Assembly: GCA_005883235.1 (NCBI GenBank)
Contig: VAYE01000160.1
Span: 1-6,433, forward strand
Direction: 5' to 3'
Source of the DNA: Actinomycetota bacterium
Lineage (GTDB): Bacteria; Actinomycetota; Thermoleophilia; Gaiellales; Gaiellaceae
Length of the DNA: 6,433 bases
Part shown: one piece after another, positions 1-5,603 of the stretch
Layout of the letters: every line of letters starts with the position of its first letter
Position numbering within the stretch: the first letter of the stretch is position 1
Made by a program: the position numbers and the translations under genes
Notes under the pieces: generated by a model
The model's input: the letters and a program-made list of their open reading frames with translations, nothing else
Database searches by the model: none
What the model was told of the DNA's origin: nothing

Positions 1-678
1 GCGAGCATCACCGACGCGTCGCAGAAGAAGCAGTACCTCCTCACGGCGAGCCCGGGCACGTTCAACGAGCAGGTGACTCTGAAGCCCTGGTGCTACCTCC
101 ACGGCTCGGGCCAGGACCAGACGGTCATCTCCGCGCCGCCCACGTCCGACGCGTTCGCGCGCGGGACGGTCATCTCCGCGAGCAACTCGAGCATCTCCGA
201 CATGAGCGTGACCTGTATGGGCGGCTCGTGGGGGAACTGGAGCACCGCGCTCAACGTCGGGGGCAGCTCGCCGTTCTACGCCGAGAACGTGGTGCTCGTG
301 AGCGACGACCAGGGCAACGCCGGCCTCAACAGCGAGACCGTCGCCGTGAACTGGAACACCCAGGTGCAGGGGCCGTCGCAGTTCTATCTCGCGTATTCGA
401 CGGTGATCTCGAACATGCGGAGCAACCAGTCGACCGCCGTCGCCATGATCGTGAACGCGGCGAACGCCGAGCTGACGGAGTCGATGGTCCGCGCGGGGGG
501 CGGAGGTCAATCGTTTGGCGTCCAGTCCAACGGCGGCGCCGTCGTGAACCTCTACAACTGCAAAGCTGGCGGCCAGACGTTCGCACTCAACATCCCGGAC
601 GGCGTGTCGACGCTGATCGCGACGAACTGCCAGATCGACGGCCCGGTCGGCCAGGGCGTTCAGATCATCAACAACTAG
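1..678 (+). CDS. Right-handed beta-helix / pectinesterase-like protein, 5' end missing
   Basis: The frame is open from base 1 to the TAG at 676-678, giving 225 residues of a gene that begins left of the window; the internal GTG at base 73 is not the start because coding similarity continues before it. The first visible residues hold a block of the type YLLTASPGTFNEQV followed by LKPWCYLHGSGQDQTVI. This matches the 'PGxYxEqVxxKpyvxixGsGxxxTxI' opening of pectinesterase-like and pectate-lyase-like beta-helices. The rest consists of short rungs rich in N, S, T, V and G (VVLVSDD, YSTVISNM, ESMVRAGG, YNCKAGG, ATNCQIDG), as expected for stacked parallel-beta coils. Such proteins are usually exported and bind or cleave polysaccharide, but I cannot identify catalytic Asp/Arg residues, so an enzymatic role is not shown. 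The signal peptide, if any, lies outside the window. It is convergent with the next gene, with a 4-base overlap. The fold call is fairly secure; the function is unknown. Confidence 0.8.
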   Translation, partial: ASITDASQKKQYLLTASPGTFNEQVTLKPWCYLHGSGQDQTVISAPPTSDAFARGTVISASNSSISDMSVTCMGGSWGNWSTALNVGGSSPFYAENVVLVSDDQGNAGLNSETVAVNWNTQVQGPSQFYLAYSTVISNMRSNQSTAVAMIVNAANAELTESMVRAGGGGQSFGVQSNGGAVVNLYNCKAGGQTFALNIPDGVSTLIATNCQIDGPVGQGVQIINN

Positions 679-1031
679 ACGACGCGGAACGACGTCCGGA
701 GCGTGCCGGCGCGGCCGCAGCTCACGAAGACCGGCCAGCGGCCGGGCGTGGTCCTCGTCCCGACGAGCCAGGTCCAGCTGACACGGCCGTGGACCGGCCG
801 CTTCGGGTAGAGGCCCTTCGCGCGCGACGGGCCGCTCTTGTAGTAGACGGTGATCGAGCACATGACGCGCGACGAGGAGACGCGTGCCGTGAGCGTCACG
901 GGATTGCCGCGATAGGCCGGCTGAGGCGAGATGCCGACCAGCCGTACGGCGGCGGAGCTCGGCGCCGCCACGACGAGCGCGGCCGTGGCAGCAATAGCCG
1001 CGATGACTTTGCGCACGCTCGCACCGTACAA
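675..1031 (-). CDS. Small exported two-cysteine protein, probable Ig-like beta-sandwich
   Basis: This is a 118-residue protein. Residues 6-28 form a signal peptide: basic VRK, then an Ala/Val/Ile hydrophobic core, then APSSAA with likely cleavage near 27/28. The mature part, about 90 residues, is beta-rich: SPQPAYRGNPVTLTARV, then C58 in a strand, the block SGPSRAKGL, an aromatic VSWTW strand, TRTTPGRWPVFVSCG containing C105, and a final FRVV strand. C58 and C105 are the only cysteines and are placed to form one disulfide across a sandwich, as in small Ig-like secreted domains of actinobacteria; that fold is inferred, and I know no named family. The chosen start is TTG at 1031-1029 because AAGGG lies five bases upstream; a GTG five codons further in would also leave an intact signal peptide but has a poorly placed Shine-Dalgarno. 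The gene is divergent from the deacetylase gene across 32 bases. No catalytic motif is seen. Confidence 0.78.
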   Translation of the reverse strand: MYGASVRKVIAAIAATAALVVAAPSSAAVRLVGISPQPAYRGNPVTLTARVSSSRVMCSITVYYKSGPSRAKGLYPKRPVHGRVSWTWLVGTRTTPGRWPVFVSCGRAGTLRTSFRVV

Positions 1032-1063
1032 CGGTTCCCTTGTCCTTTCTAGACAATCGCCCG
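1032..1063 (+). promoter_or_regulatory. Divergent intergenic spacer with possible leaderless promoter for the deacetylase
   Basis: Only 32 bases separate the TTG start of the minus-strand exported protein from the ATG of the plus-strand deacetylase, and they are locally richer in A+T than the surroundings. On the plus strand no Shine-Dalgarno precedes the ATG at 1064. Instead GACAAT (1052-1057, four of six matches to TATAAT, with the key A at position 2 and T at position 6) lies so that transcription would begin at or near 1064, the A of the ATG. That would give a leaderless mRNA, a common arrangement in actinobacteria. The -35 region is weak and would lie over the start of the opposite gene. 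No experimental support is visible. Confidence 0.3.
1036..1048 (-). promoter_or_regulatory. Ribosome binding site supporting the TTG start at 1031
   Basis: Read on the minus strand, this stretch gives AAAGGA and then AAGGG, the latter ending five bases before the TTG codon. Two overlapping purine-rich Shine-Dalgarno candidates here favour TTG at 1031 over the GTG at 1016 as the start of the small exported protein. Confidence 0.5.
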
Positions 1064-1900
1064 ATGAGCTGGCTCGGCGACTCCGCGGCGCTCGCGATCC
1101 TGAGCTTCGACGTCGACGCCGAGGCGCCGATCCTCGTCGAGAGCCGGCGGCACGCGCAGAACCCGGCCGCGATGAGCCACCAGGCGTACGGGCCGCTCGT
1201 CGGCGTACCGCGGCTCCTCGACCTCCTCGCCGACTACTCGCTGCCGGCCACCTTCTTCGTTCCCGGCGTGACCGCCGAGCGCTACCCCGAGACGGTGGAG
1301 CGGATCGCCGCGGCCGGTCACGAGATCGCGCACCACGGCGGGACCCACCGCTCGCCGCTCCACCTCGGCGAGGCCGCGGAGCGAGCCGACCTCCAGCGTG
1401 GACTCGCGGCGCTCGAGCGGGTGGGCGTGCGGCCCGACGGCTACCGCACGCCGAGCTGGGAGCCGAGCGAGCGGACCTTCGACCTTCTCGTCGAGCACCG
1501 GCTCCGGTACGACTCGACCCTCATGGACGACGACCGGCCCTACGTGCTCGAGACCGCGCACGGGACGCTCGTCGAGCTGCCTCCGCACTGGAGCCTCGAC
1601 GACTGGAACCAGTACATGTACCTCCCCGAGCCGCGCAGCGGGAGCGGGACGATCCAGCCGCCCTCACGCGCCGTCGAGCTCTGGCGCGAGGAGCTCGACG
1701 GCATGCGCCGCCACGGCTGCCTCTTCGTCCTGACGATGCACCCGTTCCTCTCCGGCCGGCCGGGCCGGGTGGAGGCGCTGCGGACACTCGTCGAGCACGC
1801 CCTCGACGCGGGCGACGTCGAGTTCGTGAGCTGCGCGGAGGCGGCACGACGAGCGCTCGAGGACACGTCGCTGCCGCGCCGGGCGCTGCGCCGCTATTGA
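1064..1900 (+). CDS. Cytoplasmic NodB-type polysaccharide deacetylase family protein (HpPgdA/PuuE-like)
   Basis: This is a 278-residue protein of the carbohydrate esterase 4 / NodB fold. Visible motifs: SFDVDAE (D16 and D18, catalytic base and metal ligand region), ATFFVPG (62-68), GHEIAHHGGTH (H91 and H95 as metal ligands, H-x3-H), GYRTPSW (126-132, with R128), YDSTLMDDDRPY (149-160), LPPHWSLDDW (172-181) and TMHPF (224-228). The FDVD motif, the H-x3-H spacing and the LDDW block resemble the HpPgdA-like and PuuE-like groups, which act as cytoplasmic metal-dependent hydrolases on small amides or ureides, rather than secreted chitin or peptidoglycan deacetylases. No signal peptide or membrane segment is present. 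I chose ATG at 1064; a TTG eight codons upstream (1040) is in frame but adds residues atypical for the family. The 3' end overlaps the SDR remnant by 7 bases. The family is secure; the substrate is unknown, though the nearby permease and amidohydrolase suggest a nitrogen heterocycle product. Confidence 0.88.
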   Translation: MSWLGDSAALAILSFDVDAEAPILVESRRHAQNPAAMSHQAYGPLVGVPRLLDLLADYSLPATFFVPGVTAERYPETVERIAAAGHEIAHHGGTHRSPLHLGEAAERADLQRGLAALERVGVRPDGYRTPSWEPSERTFDLLVEHRLRYDSTLMDDDRPYVLETAHGTLVELPPHWSLDDWNQYMYLPEPRSGSGTIQPPSRAVELWREELDGMRRHGCLFVLTMHPFLSGRPGRVEALRTLVEHALDAGDVEFVSCAEAARRALEDTSLPRRALRRY

Positions 1901-2167
1901 GACCGGTGGCGGACGAAGCCGCCTTCGGAGTCGATCACCTGGCCGGTGATCCAGCCCGCCTCGTCGGTGCAAGCCAGCCGACGAGGTGCGCCCGCGTCCT
2001 CGGGTCTTCCCCAGCGGCCGAGGGGCATGGAGCCGGCCGTCCAGCCGTGCCGGAACACCGAAGCGCCGAGCTCCTCGAGCCGGTTCGCAATCGCATGCCC
2101 GATTCCGGCCCGCCGGCTGACGCCCGTTTGCCAGGACCCCGCGGCCGGTCAGCGGGAGGCCCGCCGT
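1894..2167 (-). pseudogene. Short-chain dehydrogenase/reductase (SDR) remnant with internal deletion and frameshifts
   Basis: Read on the minus strand, this stretch encodes two recognisable ends of a classical SDR. The N-terminal part gives TGVSRRAGIGHAIANRLEEL then GASVF, the TGxxxGIG cofactor loop with its helix and second strand. It is followed within a few codons by MPLGRWGRPED and DEAGWITGQVIDSEGGF, the conserved SDR C-terminus, ending at TAG 1896-1894. About 160-170 residues that should lie between, including the NAG strand, the catalytic Ser and the YxxxK motif, are absent; the junction is near 2030-2041. There is a frameshift near 2128-2131, since LPLTGR lies in another frame from TGVSRR. 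A compensating pair of shifts lies near 1991 and 1969, because HLVGWL is read only in a third frame. An ACG at 2167-2165 sits where an ATG would overlap the upstream TGA stop, so the start codon may have mutated. It cannot make a working enzyme. Confidence 0.85.
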
Positions 2168-2880
2168 CAGGCGCCGAGCCTCGCCGACCACTCGGTGTCG
2201 AAGAGGCAGGTGTAGTGCGTGCCCTGGTAGTCGAACGACGCCGCGACGTGCACCACGCCCTGGGCGTTGCCGGCCGTGTCCAGCTTGCCCTTGACGTAGC
2301 TCCCCGACAGCTCTTCGCCTGACTGGTCCTCGAAGTCGAAGGTGAGGTCGGGCTCGATCGGCACGTTCCCGTTCGTCTCGAGCGTGACCGTGAGCTCGGA
2401 GGGAGGCTGGCACGGCGTCTTGAGCTGGAAGACCGCGTTCGTGAAGTACTGGCCGCCGGACGTGACGTCGAAGCAGATGCCGTAGCCGTTGTTCGTGAAG
2501 CCGCAGTAGTGCCCCGCCAGAGCGGTCGGAGCCGGCGGCGGAGGTGGTGGAGGGGGCGGTGGCGGTGGCGGGGGTAGCGGCGGCGGAGGCGGAGGAAGCG
2601 GAGGCGGCGGCGGCGGCTTCGGCTTCTTGACGCGGTGGCACCAGTACGTGCGGCCGCCGTAGTGGATCGTGATCGTGTCGCTCTTCAGCCGCTGCGTCTT
2701 GTGCGACGTGCAGATCAGCCCGCGCCATGCATACGAGTGGTTGTCGGACGGGCACGTGTGGCGGGCGTGGCAGGGCGATCGGTGCGCGGAGGCACCCGGG
2801 GCGGTCGAGAGCGGAAGTAGCACCGCGGCGCCCGCGCCGAGGACTACTGCGACCGCTCGACCCCTGTGACGAAGATCCAT
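2167..2880 (-). CDS. Exported protein with two Cys-containing domains joined by a polyproline linker
   Basis: This is a 237-residue protein. Residues 1-32 are a signal peptide (MDLRHRGR, then an Ala/Val/Leu core, cleavage likely after ASA at 30-32). Domain 1, about 33-84, holds C37, C43, C57 and C81 with the pattern CxxxxxCPSD...YxWRGxxC...YGGRTYWCHR, suggesting two disulfides. Residues 89-116 are a linker of 26 Pro and 2 Leu. Domain 2, about 120-237, holds AGHYCGFTNNGYGICFDVT, an all-beta-looking stretch, and C126, C136, C157 and C225; such GxYxG...I.F.V domains occur in secreted actinobacterial proteins of unknown function. The ATG at 2880 has GAAGGGAA seven bases upstream. The gene follows the propeller gene by 43 bases and may share its transcript. 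I do not recognise a named family and no catalytic motif is visible; a wall-spanning or surface-exposed role is inferred from the rigid Pro linker. Confidence 0.82.
   Translation of the reverse strand: MDLRHRGRAVAVVLGAGAAVLLPLSTAPGASAHRSPCHARHTCPSDNHSYAWRGLICTSHKTQRLKSDTITIHYGGRTYWCHRVKKPKPPPPPPLPPPPPPLPPPPPPPPPPPPPPAPTALAGHYCGFTNNGYGICFDVTSGGQYFTNAVFQLKTPCQPPSELTVTLETNGNVPIEPDLTFDFEDQSGEELSGSYVKGKLDTAGNAQGVVHVAASFDYQGTHYTCLFDTEWSARLGA
2533..2616 (-). repeat. Low-complexity CCN tract encoding a 28-residue Pro/Leu linker
   Basis: Residues 89-116 of the exported protein are read as six Pro, Leu, six Pro, Leu, fourteen Pro. The Pro codons are a mixture of CCG, CCT, CCA and CCC, so the tract is kept at the protein level and is not a simple trinucleotide expansion. 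The plus strand here is G-rich with many GG runs. Confidence 0.9.
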
Positions 2881-2923
2881 CGGCGCTTCCCTTCGGCCCT
2901 AGGACCATGGTTCCTTCCGTCAA

Positions 2924-4087
2924 CTAGTAGCGGGCCCAGCTCGCGGTGACGTTCGCGTGGCCTTCGCCTCCATGCGAGCCCGGCAGGCTGAGGACGGTGC
3001 GAGTGAGGTCGAGCGTCCGCCGGCCGGCGCGGCCGTCGAGTACGACCACGTTCCCTTCGCTCGCCGAGTAGAGCAGCCAGCGGCCGTGCCACGCCAGGTC
3101 GGCCCCCCGCTCGCAGACCGCGAAGCGCATGCGCTCGGTATGGAGGCGCATGGCTTGGCGCATGCCGGTGCGCAGGAGGTAGACCATCTCGCTGCCGCGG
3201 GAGCCGTACGCCGTGTTCCCGCGCGTGAGCGTGAACGCGACCGAACGGCCGTCGGGAGAAGCCACGAGCCGGCTCGAGACGCCGTCGACGCGACTACGCC
3301 TCCGTGGGAGCTCCGTCGAAGCAAAGACTGAGCCGTCTCGCCGGAGCACGACGATGCGGCGCCGGTCACGGAGCGCGAGAAGGCGGCCGAGTGGGTCGAG
3401 CTCTGGCCGGCGTGACAGTCCGAGCCGCCCCACGTGGGCGAACGCCACGGGCGCCGAGCCGTCCGTTCGCAGGACGCGTCCACTCTCGACGAAGTCGAGC
3501 TCCGCGTTCGCGCGGTCGAACGCGTAGTCGGAGACTCTGGTGGCGAGCGTGCCGGCGAGGCCGCCGGCCGCGTGGCGGAGGCGGAGCTCGCCGCGCCGGT
3601 CCGCGCGGGTGAAGAGATCGCCCGCCCGCGTCCAGCCGAGCGGATACTCGCCGTCTGCGACCTCGTGCTCCGCGGAGTCGAGGTCGGCGACGTAGAGCCG
3701 TGTGGAGTTGCCGTACGAGAAAGCAAGCGCGTGCGGCCCGAGCGTCAGCGCGCCGACGTCGTACGCGGGCGTGAAACGACCCTGCGAGCGCCACAGGCGC
3801 TGCCGCCAGCGGCCAATGACCAGGTGTCCGTTCTCGGGCCTGTACCAAGCCCCGTCGGCGGGGTACCAACTCGCGCCTCGCGGCACCGGCAGACGCTTGG
3901 GCGAGTGCGTGACCCGGCCGTCGCGGCCGATCCGGAAGCGACCACACTCGGTGGTCATCGCCACCGGGGCCGGCAGTCCCGCGGGTGCCCGCAGGAGCCG
4001 GCCGCTGCACCGTCCGGCGGCCGGAGCTCCGCTCGTAAACGGCGCCCAAAGGCCGACCGCGAGAAGGGCCACCGCGACGCGTGTCAT
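2924..4087 (-). CDS. Exported WD40-like / PD40 (TolB-type) beta-propeller protein
   Basis: This is a 387-residue protein. Residues 1-24 are a signal peptide (MTR, a hydrophobic VAVALLAVGLW core, cleavage near APAAG). C27 and C48 may form a disulfide at the N-terminus. From about residue 70 the protein consists of blade-like repeats: GPHALAFSYGNSTRLYVADL, then WTRAGDLFTRAD, ELDFVESGRVLRTDG, LDPLGRLLALRD followed by RIVVLRRDGS, SPDGRSVAFTLTRGN followed by MVYLLRTG, and LAWHGRWLLYSASEGNVVVL. The SPDGRSVAF block is the PD40 signature of TolB-like propellers. No transmembrane segment or enzymatic domain follows, so it is probably a free periplasmic/extracellular binding or scaffold protein. The ATG at 4087 is preceded by a C-rich stretch with no Shine-Dalgarno; the signal peptide nevertheless supports this start. 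It lies 37 bases after the amidohydrolase stop. Function and ligand are unknown. Confidence 0.8.
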   Translation of the reverse strand: MTRVAVALLAVGLWAPFTSGAPAAGRCSGRLLRAPAGLPAPVAMTTECGRFRIGRDGRVTHSPKRLPVPRGASWYPADGAWYRPENGHLVIGRWRQRLWRSQGRFTPAYDVGALTLGPHALAFSYGNSTRLYVADLDSAEHEVADGEYPLGWTRAGDLFTRADRRGELRLRHAAGGLAGTLATRVSDYAFDRANAELDFVESGRVLRTDGSAPVAFAHVGRLGLSRRPELDPLGRLLALRDRRRIVVLRRDGSVFASTELPRRRSRVDGVSSRLVASPDGRSVAFTLTRGNTAYGSRGSEMVYLLRTGMRQAMRLHTERMRFAVCERGADLAWHGRWLLYSASEGNVVVLDGRAGRRTLDLTRTVLSLPGSHGGEGHANVTASWARY

Positions 4088-4102
4088 ATCGGCTGTACGG
4101 CA

Positions 4103-4118
4103 GGGCGGGCGGGGCGGG
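4103..4118 (+). other. Potential G-quadruplex motif between amidohydrolase and propeller genes
   Basis: On the plus strand four G tracts of three or four bases are separated by single C residues (GGGCGGGCGGGGCGGG), the tightest loop arrangement for a four-stranded G structure. It occupies almost half of the 37-base spacer. The G-rich strand is the template strand for the minus-strand genes; their mRNA would carry the C-rich complement just upstream of the propeller start codon. Folding in the cell is not shown. Confidence 0.55.
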
Positions 4119-4124
4119 TCCCGC

Positions 4125-5603
4125 TTACGGTGCCAGCTTGCGTTCGACGCCGACGCCGACGCCGGTGCGGAGCGCCTCGAGCCAGCCGCCGCGGAGCGGG
4201 GCGAGGAGCTGACGGCCGAGCTCGAACGCCTCGTCGAAGCGGCCGACGATCTCGGCCCCGACCTCGCGCGCGCGGGTGAGCACGTCCGCCTCGTCGACCG
4301 TCGTCACGCGGCCGTCGCGGATGACCCAGCGGCCGCCGACGAGGACGGAGTGGACGGCGCTCGTCGTCGAGCCGAACGCGAGCTGGCGGAGCGGGTCGTT
4401 GAGCGGTGTGAAGACATGGCTTGCCAGGTCGAGGAGGACGAGGTCGGCGCGCCGGCCGGGCTCGATGCGCCCGAGGCCGTCCACGTCGCCGGCCGCCCGT
4501 GCGCCGCCGACCGTCGCGAGCTGCCAGGCCTCCCGCGCCCCGAGCCACTGCTCGTAGTCCACACCCCAGAGCTTGTGCACGAGCGCCGCGAGCTTCACCG
4601 ACGCGAACATGTCGAGCCCGTCGTTCGAGGACATGCCGTCGGTGCCGAGCGCGACGTTCACGCCGTGCGCGAGCAGCTTCGGCACGTTCGCGACCCCGCT
4701 CCCGAGCTTCAAGTTCGAGACGGGGTTGTGGGCGATGGAGACGTCGCGGTCGCGGACGAGCTCCATGTCGGACGGCGCCAGCCAGATCCCATGCGCGAAG
4801 CAGACGCGCGGCGAGAGGAACCCGATCGCGTCCATGTGCTGGACGAGCGTTCGCCCGTACATGCGCTGGCCGGACACGGCCTGCATCCGCGTCTCGAGCA
4901 CGTGGATGTGGAGCACCAAGTCGAGCTCCTCGGCCAGCCGGGCGCAGCCGGCGAGCATGTCGTCCGTGCAGCGCTGCGGCCCGCTCGGGGCCGGGCAGAT
5001 CGAGATCCCCTCGTCGGGGCGATGGAATCTCTCGATCGCACCGCGGACGAAACGCTCCCACTCCGGCCAGCTCGGCGGCGCCTCGCGCTCGAGCCGCTCG
5101 ATCAGGTCGCGTGAGACGAGCCCCTCGTCGAGCACGACGGTCTCGTGGTAGGCGCGGTCGCCGATCCCGAGGGCGATCAGCGCGCGCAGGCCGACGTCGC
5201 GGTAGGCGCGGACGACCGCCTCGAGCGACTCGTCGGTGAAGCCGTCGAGCTCGTAGAGGAAGTCGACGACGCACGTGGCGCCTGAGCGGAGCTGCTCGAT
5301 CGCGCCGAGCAGCGTCCGGAGGTAGATCTCGTCCGGCGACTGCGCGGGCGCGGCCAGGACCGGGTACGAGAAGAGCATCCAGGGCTCGAGCGGCAGGTTG
5401 TCCCACATGCCGCGGAACCAGTTTTCGTTCGAGTGGTTGTGCGCGTTGACCATCCCCGGGACGACGAGGAAGCCCGAGCAGTCGATCCGCTCCGCGGCGT
5501 CGCCCGCCTGCTCGACGATCCGCCCGTCGGAGACGGCGACGTCGGCGCGGCGGAACTCTCCCGCGCCGACGTCGACGAGGCCGTTCTGGAGGAGGAGGCT
5601 CAG
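4125..5603 (-). CDS. Amidohydrolase, ATZ/TRZ and guanine/SAH-deaminase-like
   Basis: About 492 residues if read from CTG at 5603-5601. It is a metal-dependent amidohydrolase with a small N-terminal beta-sandwich (LLLQNGLVDVGAGEFRRADV, GRIVE) and a TIM barrel. Visible motifs: VPGMVNAHNH (H55 and H57), LHIHVLET (H234, E237), CFAHGIW (H271), HNPVSNLKLGSG (292-303) and LGTDGMSSND (D322), the ligand set of mononuclear Zn/Fe deaminases. The late LGRIEPGRRADLVLLD completes the second half of the sandwich. This pattern fits AtzB/TrzA, guanine deaminase and methylthioadenosine/SAH deaminase relatives, which remove an amino or similar group from an N-heterocycle; the substrate is not identifiable. No ATG, GTG or TTG lies in frame between the permease stop and the HxH motif, so the start is either CTG, overlapping the permease TGA as CTGA, or affected by a sequence error. 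A GTG at 6245 in the same frame would run 640 bases through the permease and is rejected. Cytoplasmic; probably co-transcribed with the permease. Confidence 0.88.
   Translation of the reverse strand: MSLLLQNGLVDVGAGEFRRADVAVSDGRIVEQAGDAAERIDCSGFLVVPGMVNAHNHSNENWFRGMWDNLPLEPWMLFSYPVLAAPAQSPDEIYLRTLLGAIEQLRSGATCVVDFLYELDGFTDESLEAVVRAYRDVGLRALIALGIGDRAYHETVVLDEGLVSRDLIERLEREAPPSWPEWERFVRGAIERFHRPDEGISICPAPSGPQRCTDDMLAGCARLAEELDLVLHIHVLETRMQAVSGQRMYGRTLVQHMDAIGFLSPRVCFAHGIWLAPSDMELVRDRDVSIAHNPVSNLKLGSGVANVPKLLAHGVNVALGTDGMSSNDGLDMFASVKLAALVHKLWGVDYEQWLGAREAWQLATVGGARAAGDVDGLGRIEPGRRADLVLLDLASHVFTPLNDPLRQLAFGSTTSAVHSVLVGGRWVIRDGRVTTVDEADVLTRAREVGAEIVGRFDEAFELGRQLLAPLRGGWLEALRTGVGVGVERKLAP

Noticed and set aside
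1048..1053. TCTAGA palindrome in the divergent spacer as an operator half-site
   Set aside because: Six bases alone are expected by chance and no second copy or flanking symmetry is visible.
931..2322. Long plus-strand open frame of 463 residues overlapping the deacetylase
   Set aside because: The composition is the Arg/Ala/Pro bias of an out-of-frame reading of GC-rich DNA, while the overlapping frame at 1064-1900 shows all NodB motifs.
2533..2616. G-rich plus strand of the Pro linker as a G-quadruplex or microsatellite
   Set aside because: Most G runs are only two bases and the tract is explained by Pro codons; mixed third bases argue against a simple repeat expansion.
2901..2913. Near-palindrome around CCATGG (GGACCATGGTTCC) between the propeller and Pro-linker genes as an operator
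   Set aside because: It is short and imperfect, it is not repeated elsewhere in the window, and no regulator gene is nearby.
1664..2923. Long minus-strand open frame of 419 residues
   Set aside because: It is Arg/Pro/Ala-rich and runs across the exported protein gene, the SDR remnant and the end of the deacetylase in a non-coding frame; only the short LPLTGR piece near 2152 reflects ancestral SDR coding.
3702..5114. Plus-strand open frame of 470 residues opposite the propeller and amidohydrolase genes
   Set aside because: It is antisense to two genes with recognisable domains, shows no motifs and has typical high-GC antisense composition.
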